Below are positions 1 to 4,919 of a stretch of 6,079 nt of DNA, piece by piece. Every line of letters begins with the position of its first letter. Position 1 is the stretch's first letter. Both the position numbers and the translations under genes were made by a program. The notes below the pieces were generated by a model that was not told where the DNA came from, searched no databases, and saw only the letters and a program-made list of their open reading frames with translations. The stretch is from Methanoregulaceae archaeon (lineage in GTDB: Archaea; Halobacteriota; Methanomicrobia; Methanomicrobiales; Methanospirillaceae), in assembly GCA_028679405.1 (NCBI GenBank), contig JAJRBP010000218.1:1-6079 (forward strand), given 5' to 3'.

Positions 1-13
1 GCAACAGAACGTG

Positions 14-769
14 TCAGAAGAGGCCTGCCCCCGTAAAAACCTTCAGGACCAGGAGGATCACAGGCTGGTGAACCAGGTAGATGACGAGCGAGTGCCGGCC
101 GAGGAAGCCGAGGGGTGCGAGGGTATTGATCTTCTCGTCCGGTGCCTGGAATTTCCTCACCCCGCCGGGATAGAGAGTACTCCCGAGGAAGATACCTGCA
201 AGGACGACTCCGAACCAGGGAAGGACCGGGGTATAGTCGAGGCTCTGGAACCCGGCCGGGTGGATGCCAAGCCATAAGAGCCACCCGGGTCCGGTCACCT
301 GCATGAGAAGAATTCCTGCGATCATACACACGATCCCGGCAATAAGGGCGAGCATCGGTCTTTTAAGAAAGGGGAGCGAGAGGATCACCGAGAGACCGAT
401 GAGGTGGAGGACACCGAACAGGATCGTCCCCTCAGGGACAAAGATCCAGGTTACCCCGGTGATAAGCATGCCAAGGCCGAATATGAAAATTCCCCTTTCG
501 AAGAACTTGCGGTAGTACTTCGTCCGTGTCATCTTTCTTTCCGCGACCGACGAGCTCAGGGTAAGGGATACCCCCACAAGCGCGAGGAAGAGGGTGACGG
601 TCGCGTACGCGAAACCCCGCCAGAACCCGCTGATCACGTCCACCTGCCAGAGTCCCAGGAACCAGAGGTCGAAGAGAGAGTGATAGGTGACCATCATGAG
701 GATGGCGACCCCTCTGAGGACGTCGACCTCTTTGTAACGGGTACTCTTACGGACAGGCGCAGATTCCAT
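14..769 (-). CDS. DUF1624 / heparan-alpha-glucosaminide N-acetyltransferase-like membrane acyltransferase
   Basis: A complete 251-residue integral membrane protein with about seven or eight hydrophobic segments. Its N-terminus carries the pattern EVDVLRGVAILMMVTYH (residues 14-30), the hallmark of the DUF1624/HGSNAT catalytic family (COG3503 type). Other conserved-looking features are a GVLHLIG segment (119-125), a DYTPVLPWFGVVLAGIFLG segment (178-196) and a GRHSLVIYLVHQPV C-terminal helix (224-237); His30, His122, His226 and His234 are candidate functional residues. Family members are thought to move acyl groups, typically acetyl, across the membrane onto sugars, but the archaeal substrate is unknown. 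The length is normal for the prokaryotic family. The start is supported by GAGGTGA (plus-strand 779-785) nine bases before the ATG. It is divergent from the carbonic anhydrase gene, and I see no functional link between them. The family call is firm; the substrate is not. Confidence 0.88.
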   Translation of the reverse strand: MESAPVRKSTRYKEVDVLRGVAILMMVTYHSLFDLWFLGLWQVDVISGFWRGFAYATVTLFLALVGVSLTLSSSVAERKMTRTKYYRKFFERGIFIFGLGMLITGVTWIFVPEGTILFGVLHLIGLSVILSLPFLKRPMLALIAGIVCMIAGILLMQVTGPGWLLWLGIHPAGFQSLDYTPVLPWFGVVLAGIFLGSTLYPGGVRKFQAPDEKINTLAPLGFLGRHSLVIYLVHQPVILLVLKVFTGAGLF

Positions 770-785
770 TTTCAGGGTTCACCTC

Positions 786-922
786 GCGGAGTTATCCGTG
801 GATTCGGGGTCGGCATCACCTCCCGGGAGGACAGATCTCCGTCATAAACAGTAAAACTCTAATCCTTCTATCCCGAAGATACCATATCTGCATTCTGGTT
901 TATCTCACGGTTGCCAGGTTCC
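786..922. promoter_or_regulatory. Divergent intergenic region, weak promoter candidates
   Basis: Non-coding space between the divergent acyltransferase and carbonic anhydrase genes, which should hold both promoters. On the plus strand, CCATATCT (882-889) is a weak TATA-like element that would place a start near 912 and leave room for the Shine-Dalgarno site. On the minus strand, GTTTATGAC (850-842) could serve the acyltransferase with a leader of about 50 bases. Neither is a strong archaeal TATA box. Confidence 0.28.
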
Positions 923-936
923 AGAGGAGATCCCAC

Positions 937-1518
937 ATGATAGACGAATTGCTGAAAGGAAACCAGACGTTCAGGGAGACAGTATTTGCGAAGAACCTCG
1001 AACATTACCAGGAACTGACGAAGGGGCAGAGCCCGCCCGTCCTCTGGATCGGCTGTTCCGACTCGAGGCTCCAGACCGGGCACATCACCCAGGCGAAGGC
1101 CGGGACCCTGTTCATCCAGCGGAACATCGGGAACATCGCACCAGCCCACGACTGGAACTTCGCCACCGTGCTCGAGTACGCGATCAAGCACCTGAAAGTG
1201 AAGGACATCGTCATCTGCGGGCATTCGGACTGCGGGGCGATCAAGTCGCTCGACAAGGAGCTCGAGGATAATTATATCCCGCTCTGGCTGAACAACGCGA
1301 TAGAGGCCAAAGAGAGGGTGGACGCAAAGATCAAAAAGCCCTCGACCCCTGAGGAAGCAAAGGAGCGCTCTCGCATGATCGAGCAGGAGAATGTCAGGCT
1401 CCAGATCGAACACCTGAAAAAATACCCACTGGTGAAGACCGCCCTTAAAGAGGGGAAGATCAAGGTCCACGGCCTGTATTACAACCTCTCCGACGGGTCG
1501 CTCACGCGGGTCGTGTGA
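937..1518 (+). CDS. can: Beta-class carbonic anhydrase
   Basis: A cytoplasmic zinc enzyme interconverting CO2 and bicarbonate. The 193-residue product has every core motif of the beta class: GCSDSR with Cys40 (zinc ligand) and the Asp42-Arg44 dyad, the RNIGN loop (62-66), and GHSDCGA with zinc ligands His96 and Cys99. The length is normal for plant-type and bacterial-type beta carbonic anhydrases. The start is supported by GAGGAGATC (924-932) four bases before the ATG. In a CO2-reducing methanogen such an enzyme would supply CO2 or bicarbonate to methanogenesis and to carboxylases; that role is inference. It has no co-directional neighbour and appears monocistronic, ending in a hairpin/T7 terminator that runs into the convergent gene. 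The symbol can is used generically; cynT or cab are alternatives. The enzyme call is very secure. Confidence 0.96.
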   Translation: MIDELLKGNQTFRETVFAKNLEHYQELTKGQSPPVLWIGCSDSRLQTGHITQAKAGTLFIQRNIGNIAPAHDWNFATVLEYAIKHLKVKDIVICGHSDCGAIKSLDKELEDNYIPLWLNNAIEAKERVDAKIKKPSTPEEAKERSRMIEQENVRLQIEHLKKYPLVKTALKEGKIKVHGLYYNLSDGSLTRVV

Positions 1519-1550
1519 GAGGTCAGTGGCAGGCTTCGATCTCTTTTTTT
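1518..1550 (+). terminator. Hairpin plus T7 terminator of the carbonic anhydrase gene
   Basis: AGAGGTC (1518-1524) pairs with GATCTCT (1538-1544), giving seven base pairs with one G-U and a 13-base loop, and runs directly into a T7 tract (1544-1550). It starts at the last base of the stop codon. The structure lies inside the 3' end of the convergent gene, so the sequence serves both. A second stem, CTCACGC/GTGTGAG (1501-1519), overlaps it and would compete. Oligo-U release is the known archaeal termination signal; the hairpin may be incidental. Confidence 0.6.
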
Positions 1551-1861
1551 ATCCGGTCAAGTGCGACCCGGCCGATCTTCGTCGGCTTCCCGTTAATGAT
1601 GACGATTGGGAGCGGGTATTCGTGGCTCTCAAGGATCTCCCTCACGTGGGCAGGGATGCCATGGTCGATCAGGGTGAGTTTTACCGCGACCCGGTTTCCA
1701 TAAAGGGTATAGAGGATGTCGTTCAACGCCGGGACCGCGGCAACGAGGCGGCCGGTCGGACGGCATTCAGTGAGTCCGCAACTCCTCTCCTCATCACAGG
1801 GAAACGGCGAACACTCGGTCATCTCGAGACCGACGATCTCCACGACGATCGGATCTTCCAT
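1523..1861 (-). CDS. Small cysteine-rich thioredoxin-fold protein, function unknown
   Basis: A 112-residue soluble protein that I place in the thioredoxin-like superfamily by pattern, not by a named family. An initial strand (VVEIVG, 6-11) leads into a cysteine-rich loop with Cys17, Cys22, Cys28 and Cys33 (spacing C-x4-C-x5-C-x4-C) where a thioredoxin would carry CxxC. A helix (about 36-54) and a strand (58-66) follow. A PLPIVIING segment (83-91) then matches the cis-proline strand of the glutaredoxin in this window (SFPTIVING), with Pro85 as the probable cis-proline. The last helix ends in Cys111-His112. The cysteines could form redox disulfides or bind a metal or cluster. The gene converges on the carbonic anhydrase with a four-base gap. 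No good Shine-Dalgarno site precedes the ATG, and a TATA-like box sits about 28 bases upstream, so the transcript may be leaderless. Being a real gene is likely; its function is open. Confidence 0.8.
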   Translation of the reverse strand: MEDPIVVEIVGLEMTECSPFPCDEERSCGLTECRPTGRLVAAVPALNDILYTLYGNRVAVKLTLIDHGIPAHVREILESHEYPLPIVIINGKPTKIGRVALDRIKKEIEACH

Positions 1862-1884
1862 GCCCTGATACTTCTACCGTGAGT

Positions 1885-1893
1885 GGTATAATC
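1885..1893 (-). promoter_or_regulatory. TATA-like box for the cysteine-rich thioredoxin-fold gene
   Basis: On the minus strand GATTATACC is centred about 28 bases before the ATG at 1861. With archaeal spacing of roughly 25-27 bases from TATA centre to start site, transcription would begin within a base or two of the start codon. That fits the absence of a convincing Shine-Dalgarno sequence and suggests a leaderless or near-leaderless mRNA. Confidence 0.4.
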
Positions 1894-1895
1894 CC

Positions 1896-1951
1896 GCGGT
1901 TCGGGACATGATCAGACAACCGCAGGATCCCTGGGTTTATGGAAATCCATA
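1896..1951. repeat. Two intergenic inverted repeats upstream of the thioredoxin-fold gene
   Basis: The 131-base gap between two minus-strand genes holds two perfect dyads. GCGGTT (1896-1901) pairs with AACCGC (1918-1923) across 16 bases, immediately upstream of the TATA-like box. TATGGA-AA-TCCATA (1938-1951) is a tight 14-base palindrome about 45-60 bases upstream of that box. Either could be a regulator site. A looser pair, GGTAC/GTACC (1956-1960 and 1975-1979), lies nearby. No binding protein is identified. Confidence 0.35.
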
Positions 1952-1981
1952 GAAAGGTACAGGTTGACGAGAATGTACCGG

Positions 1982-1988
1982 AAAAAAA
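1982..1988 (-). terminator. T7 terminator of the 190-residue secreted protein gene
   Basis: Seven consecutive T on the minus strand, four bases after the TGA stop of the upstream gene. Oligo-T runs of this kind are sufficient signals for archaeal RNA polymerase termination. No strong preceding stem is seen apart from the short TGATCA palindrome at the stop codon. Confidence 0.6.
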
Positions 1989-1992
1989 GTGA

Positions 1993-2565
1993 TCAGTTGA
2001 ATTCTACCAGTGCTCCAGCCCCATACAGGTGATTGTAGCCGGTTTTCTGGGTCGGGTTCTTGAAGGTCAGCTGGATATTGATAGCGGAAGGGAAATGTAT
2101 CCACTTTTTGAGGTCGACGGGGTAGCGTGTGATCGCCGGTGGCGCCCAGTCCACGTCCTGTGAATATACCTCGGTATCCCGGTTGTATACGCTCACATGG
2201 GTGATATTTCCAGGTCCGCCCGCAGGGTTCGCCTTGTAGTCGATGAAGAGATATCTCACCCAGGTCTTGTTTCCATCGATCTTCGTGGGTATCACGACCG
2301 GCATTTCAACATAGGCCCATTGATTCGGCCGTAATGTCAGTTGATACCCGAAGAAGGTATGGCGGCTTGCCACTACCAGGGTGGCAAAATCCTCATTCAG
2401 CATCGCGTTGTTTCCGGGAGACCAGAATAACTGTTTATGGATATAATCGGGCGAGATTGCCGATGCTGCAGGACCTGCAGTTTCCAATGCCGATACCGCG
2501 GTAACCATAAAAATCGTGCAACAGAGAGTTGCCACTAACAGAACCAGGATTTTTCCAGATTTCAT
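1993..2565 (-). CDS. Secreted protein of unknown function
   Basis: A complete 190-residue protein that I do not assign to a family. It begins with a classical signal peptide: MKSGK, then a hydrophobic core (about 6-24), with probable cleavage after Ala26 (VSA/LET). Cys15 and Cys16 lie inside the core and do not form a convincing lipobox. The mature part is rich in aromatic residues and beta-strand-like alternation (for example NQWAYVEMPVVIP, 81-93) and has N-glycosylation sequons at Asn99 (NKT) and Asn120 (NIT). No membrane anchor or catalytic motif is seen, so it is probably an extracellular beta-sandwich-like protein. The start has a strong GGGGGGAT site (plus-strand 2571-2576) five bases upstream. 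The gene has its own promoter and its own T7 terminator, so it is probably monocistronic. Coding status is secure; function is unknown. Confidence 0.82.
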   Translation of the reverse strand: MKSGKILVLLVATLCCTIFMVTAVSALETAGPAASAISPDYIHKQLFWSPGNNAMLNEDFATLVVASRHTFFGYQLTLRPNQWAYVEMPVVIPTKIDGNKTWVRYLFIDYKANPAGGPGNITHVSVYNRDTEVYSQDVDWAPPAITRYPVDLKKWIHFPSAINIQLTFKNPTQKTGYNHLYGAGALVEFN

Positions 2566-2586
2566 AGTATCCCCCCTTAAAATTCA

Positions 2587-2602
2587 GAGTACGACAGTAC
2601 TC
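2587..2602. repeat. Perfect inverted repeat in the leader of the secreted protein gene
   Basis: GAGTAC-GACA-GTACTC is a perfect six-base dyad with a four-base spacer. It lies at or just after the predicted transcription start of the 190-residue protein gene and ends about 10 bases before its Shine-Dalgarno site. It could be an operator overlapping the start site or a small 5'-leader hairpin. Confidence 0.4.
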
Positions 2603-2625
2603 CAATGTCCCTGATAACCGCTTGA

Positions 2626-2639
2626 GTATAAAAATATTT
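2626..2639 (-). promoter_or_regulatory. Archaeal promoter of the secreted protein gene
   Basis: On the minus strand AAATATTTTTATAC contains a TTTTTATA box preceded by an A-rich stretch resembling a BRE. It stands out as AT-rich in a GC-rich window. The expected start lies near 2604, giving a leader of about 40 bases that carries the inverted repeat and the Shine-Dalgarno site. Confidence 0.6.
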
Positions 2640-2694
2640 GGTTTTCATCTCTCCCCCGATCAACCAGGATACCTGACGACGAGGAAAGTACCGA

Positions 2695-2736
2695 CCCTGA
2701 GGAAAATCCGGAATTAAAAGAAAGATCTCTTCAGGG
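2695..2736 (-). terminator. Hairpin with T-rich loop after the disulfide reductase gene
   Basis: One base after the reductase stop codon, CCCTGAAGA (minus strand, 2736-2728) faces TCCTCAGGG (2703-2695), eight of nine positions pairing. The intervening loop contains the T-rich tract TTTCTTTTAATT (2724-2713). The position and T-richness suggest the end of the redox operon, but this is not a canonical stem-then-T arrangement. Confidence 0.4.
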
Positions 2737-2737
2737 C

Positions 2738-3247
2738 TCACATGAACCGTTCGAACCGGTCCTTTTTTGCCTTGCAGACCGGGCAGACGAGGGGGGCCTC
2801 GGGGCGGGCGCAGAGGTACCCGCAGACGCGGCACCGCCAGACCGGGAACGCGAGCGTCCCCGGGGCGACCGGTGCGGCCGTTGCATGCTGGAGGCGCTGG
2901 CTCCTCGGCGGACGGCGTTCGGGCACGGGAACGACCTTCTGTTCGCCCGCAAGGACAGTGTCGGAAACATACAGGGCGCAGTAGCAGGCACCGTACTGGT
3001 CGAGGTCGGGGTCCCGGTAATCGCAGGGGCATATAATGTCGAGGTCCTCCTCCTTCTTCCCGGACGCAAGCCTGCACGGGCAGGACATGTACCCATATCG
3101 CAGTCCGTTGGTATTCAGCCCCCTGACGAGACCTTTCGTAAACGCGACGTCGGGGTTCAGGTGATACCCGCCTTCCTCCGCTTCGTCGAAGAGTTTCCTG
3201 TACAGTGCATCGATCTCACCCGCACCACTGCCGGTACCGGGGCTCAT
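2738..3247 (-). CDS. Ferredoxin:disulfide reductase catalytic subunit fused to rubredoxin
   Basis: A 169-residue cytoplasmic redox protein with two domains. Residues 1-95 are a ferredoxin:thioredoxin reductase catalytic (beta) domain with CPCR (Cys56, Cys58), CPC (Cys73, Cys75) and CYC (Cys88, Cys90). By family alignment, Cys56, Cys73, Cys75 and Cys88 bind the [4Fe-4S] cluster, and Cys58 with Cys90 form the active-site disulfide. Tyr89 replaces the His of the chloroplast CHC motif, and the motif spacing differs from the plant/cyanobacterial pattern. After a Pro/Ala/Arg-rich linker (about 101-133), residues 136-169 form a rubredoxin domain with CRVC (Cys139, Cys142) and CPVC (Cys155, Cys158). 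From memory, a Methanosarcina ferredoxin:disulfide reductase with a rubredoxin domain has been characterised, and this looks like that type. No variable subunit is present. The ATG overlaps the glutaredoxin TGA (ATGA), with AAAGGAGG seven bases upstream, so translation is probably coupled. Confidence 0.92.
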   Translation of the reverse strand: MSPGTGSGAGEIDALYRKLFDEAEEGGYHLNPDVAFTKGLVRGLNTNGLRYGYMSCPCRLASGKKEEDLDIICPCDYRDPDLDQYGACYCALYVSDTVLAGEQKVVPVPERRPPRSQRLQHATAAPVAPGTLAFPVWRCRVCGYLCARPEAPLVCPVCKAKKDRFERFM

Positions 3248-3262
3248 GCGAGCGCCTCCTTT
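3244..3262 (-). promoter_or_regulatory. ATGA stop/start overlap with internal Shine-Dalgarno site
   Basis: On the minus strand AAAGGAGG (3262-3255) lies inside the last codons of the glutaredoxin gene, seven bases before an ATGA (3247-3244) that combines the reductase start with the glutaredoxin stop. This arrangement allows reinitiation by terminating ribosomes. It also fixes the reductase start codon. Confidence 0.8.
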
Positions 3263-3525
3263 AGTTCATCCTCTCTGAACCCGACGATAGTCTTCGTCCC
3301 GTTGATCACAATGGTCGGGAACGAACCTCTCGGGTTGTACCGCTCCACTTCCTCGAGCGCCATGTTCAGTTCATCCTGCGGCAGGAGGTCCACGAACACG
3401 TAATCGAATGCGACCCCGAGGTTTCGCAGGAACTCCTTCGTCCTCGCACACCACCCGCAGGTGCTCAGTGCAAAGAGTACTATCTTCCCGCGGTCCTTCC
3501 CGTCCACATGCTCCATTTTTACCAT
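3244..3525 (-). CDS. Glutaredoxin/NrdH-like thiol-disulfide oxidoreductase
   Basis: A small thioredoxin-fold protein of 93 residues from the ATG chosen here. The first strand (KIVLFAL) leads to the active site STCGWC, a CxxC whose two cysteines are residues 23 and 26. The cis-proline strand is SFPTIVING (Pro70), followed by TIVGFRED and a short C-terminal helix, as in glutaredoxins and NrdH-redoxins. It probably reduces target disulfides and is itself reduced by the co-translated ferredoxin:disulfide reductase; that pairing is inferred from the ATGA overlap. The open frame also permits a GTG start at 3531, but GGAG (plus-strand 3533-3536) is only one base from that GTG and seven from the ATG at 3525, so I prefer the ATG. 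A TATA-like element at 3571-3582 would drive the operon. Confidence 0.88.
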   Translation of the reverse strand: MVKMEHVDGKDRGKIVLFALSTCGWCARTKEFLRNLGVAFDYVFVDLLPQDELNMALEEVERYNPRGSFPTIVINGTKTIVGFREDELKEALA

Positions 3526-3860
3526 CGACACGCTCCAGGTTCTGTTTCATGAGTCAGATAGCCCGGTTACTATTTATGTATACAGGGCGGGCCCGGGCGA
3601 AAGATGGCAGCTGGAAGAAACTATCCGGAGTCATCCTGCATCCGGGCATCCGGCACAACCGGCAACGCCGACACCACCATCCTGATGTCTTTTATTCCCC
3701 CTGTCTTTCCACGATCCGGCTGCCAGCCGGCGGAGCGAGGGGAAGACGAAGGAGATCCGATCGTGAGGATCTTTTGAAAGGAGTATTTTCGGCCGTATTC
3801 CGATCCGGAAAGACCTATCTCCTCAGCACAGAAATACTTCGGCTTATCGGGTATCCGGAA
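3526..3860. other. 335-base non-coding divergent region with hairpins and repeated ATCCGG
   Basis: The space between the glutaredoxin operon (-) and the cation transporter (+). The reading frame stays open in line with the transporter, but its translation is Arg/His/Ser-rich and shows no transporter features, so I treat it as non-coding. Contents: the minus-strand promoter at 3571-3582; a possible plus-strand TATA, CTTTTATT (3689-3696); a perfect hairpin CCGGCT-GCC-AGCCGG (3716-3730); a second stem AGATCC/GGATCT (3753-3758 and 3767-3772) followed by TTT; an AAAGGAG (3777-3783) with no start codon at a useful distance; and six ATCCGG hexamers beginning at 3623, 3640, 3648, 3714, 3803 and 3853. 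If transcription starts near 3718, the transporter has a structured leader of about 140 bases. If AAATAC (about 3832-3837) is the TATA, the mRNA is leaderless. Confidence 0.5.
3571..3582 (-). promoter_or_regulatory. Promoter of the glutaredoxin/disulfide reductase operon
   Basis: On the minus strand TATACATAAATA is an AT-rich TATA-like element flanked by GC-rich sequence. It predicts a start near 3550 and a leader of about 25 bases containing the GGAG site of the glutaredoxin gene. Confidence 0.5.
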
Positions 3861-4835
3861 ATGCCAGTTGAAACCACTGATATCAACCAGCTGAAACAGA
3901 AAACGGCGAGACTCTCGATAGGATCGAACCTCTTCCTCGTCATCATGAAGCTTGCGGTCGGCGGGATGATCGGCTCGGTGAGCATCATCTCGGAGGCGAT
4001 CCACTCGGGTTTGGACCTCGTGGCAGCCCTGATCGCATACATCTCGGTCAGAAAATCCGGCGAGCCGCCTGATGACGCACATGCCTTCGGACACGGAAAA
4101 TTCGAGGACTTCTCGGGGTTTATCGAGGCGATCCTGATCTTCGTTGCCGCCGCGCTGATCCTGTACGAGGCGATACGGAAGATCCTTGGCGAAGAGTCCG
4201 GACTGGATATGGGAATCATCGGGATCGGGATCGCGGTCATGGGAGTCTCGGCCCTCCTCAACTGGCTGATCTCGTCCAGGCTCATGAAGGTGGCAAAGAA
4301 GACCGAGTCGATCGCGCTCGAGAGCGATGCATGGCACCTCCGGACCGATGTATATACCTCCCTCGGGGTCTTTGCCGGCCTCGTCGCGATCCACTTTACC
4401 GGAATCACCATCCTTGACCCGCTCTTTGCGATCGGTGTCGCCCTGATCATCATAAAGGCCGCCTACGACCTCACCCGCCGGTCCTTCTCCGATCTGATCG
4501 ATCACCGGCTTCCGGACAGCGAGGAGGAGCGGATCCGGCGGATCATATGCGAACACTCGTCCGAATACGCAGACTTCCATGCCCTCAGGACGAGGAGATC
4601 GGGGCCCGACCGTTTCATCGACCTCCACCTCACGGTCCCCGGGGATGCGACGATCGAGCAGGCGCACGACCTTGCCGATCACCTAGAGGCCGACCTCCGC
4701 GTGGAGTTCCCGGGGGCGAACATCACCATCCACCAGGAACCCTGCGGCCACGTATGCGAGACCTGCAGTTCGAACGGGACTTGCGGGTCGGTCTGCAGGA
4801 TCAGCGACCGCCGGACTGATGTGCCAGGAAGATGA
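3861..4835 (+). CDS. Cation diffusion facilitator (CDF) divalent metal exporter, zinc type
   Basis: A 324-residue membrane antiporter, normal length for the CDF family, exporting a divalent cation in exchange for protons. A short cytoplasmic N-terminus precedes six transmembrane segments. TM2 carries SEAIHSGLD (His48, Asp52) and TM5 carries DAWHLRTD (His159, Asp163). This HxxxD/HxxxD site is typical of zinc (with Cd or Co) rather than manganese or iron carriers. The loop motif AFGHGKFEDFSG (75-86) is also conserved. A cytoplasmic domain (about 215-295) contains His256, His269 and His291 in places where CDF proteins bind regulatory metal. The tail is unusual: Cys295, Cys299, Cys302, Cys308 and Cys312, with His297. 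The ATG at 3861 fits the family N-terminus but has no Shine-Dalgarno site, so the transcript may be leaderless. No clear T-tract terminator follows the stop. Exact metal specificity is inferred. Confidence 0.93.
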   Translation: MPVETTDINQLKQKTARLSIGSNLFLVIMKLAVGGMIGSVSIISEAIHSGLDLVAALIAYISVRKSGEPPDDAHAFGHGKFEDFSGFIEAILIFVAAALILYEAIRKILGEESGLDMGIIGIGIAVMGVSALLNWLISSRLMKVAKKTESIALESDAWHLRTDVYTSLGVFAGLVAIHFTGITILDPLFAIGVALIIIKAAYDLTRRSFSDLIDHRLPDSEEERIRRIICEHSSEYADFHALRTRRSGPDRFIDLHLTVPGDATIEQAHDLADHLEADLRVEFPGANITIHQEPCGHVCETCSSNGTCGSVCRISDRRTDVPGR

Positions 4836-4875
4836 CCGGGGACCACGCGAAAGGTATCGGGCAGGGAATACCCGT

Positions 4876-4897
4876 GGGATAAATAAACTCATATCCC
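4876..4897 (+). promoter_or_regulatory. Promoter of the PEGA protein gene, TATA box inside a perfect dyad
   Basis: The TATA-like ATAAATAAA (4879-4887) overlaps the left arm of a perfect inverted repeat, GGGATA (4876-4881) with TATCCC (4892-4897), separated by 10 bases. The predicted start lies near 4909, about 11 bases before the ATG, which leaves no room for a Shine-Dalgarno site. A protein bound to this dyad would block TBP/TFB, so it is a good repressor-operator candidate. Confidence 0.5.
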
Positions 4898-4919
4898 TTG
4901 TGCCAGATACGTTTATGAT

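Noticed and set aside
11..847. Plus-strand open frames opposite the acyltransferase
   Set aside because: They overlap each other and a gene with clear DUF1624 motifs, and their translations are charged low-complexity peptides without recognisable domains.
868..1470. Long minus-strand open frame opposite the carbonic anhydrase
   Set aside because: It lies antisense to a gene with every catalytic motif of its family. The predicted peptide has no recognisable domain, and long antisense frames are common in GC-rich DNA.
2577..3096. Minus-strand open frames in other phases over the disulfide reductase
   Set aside because: They are Pro/Arg-rich frame shadows. The 169-residue frame carries all FTR and rubredoxin cysteines and has the coupled start.
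3408..3860. N-terminal extension of the CDF transporter in the same open frame
   Set aside because: The extension overlaps the glutaredoxin gene antisense, is Arg/Ser/His-rich, contains no membrane segment and has no parallel in the CDF family. The ATG at 3861 gives a normal-length transporter.
3621..4682. 353-residue minus-strand open frame opposite the transporter
   Set aside because: It is highly charged (Asp/Arg/Glu), the typical mirror image of a hydrophobic membrane protein's codons. It has no start signal or domain.
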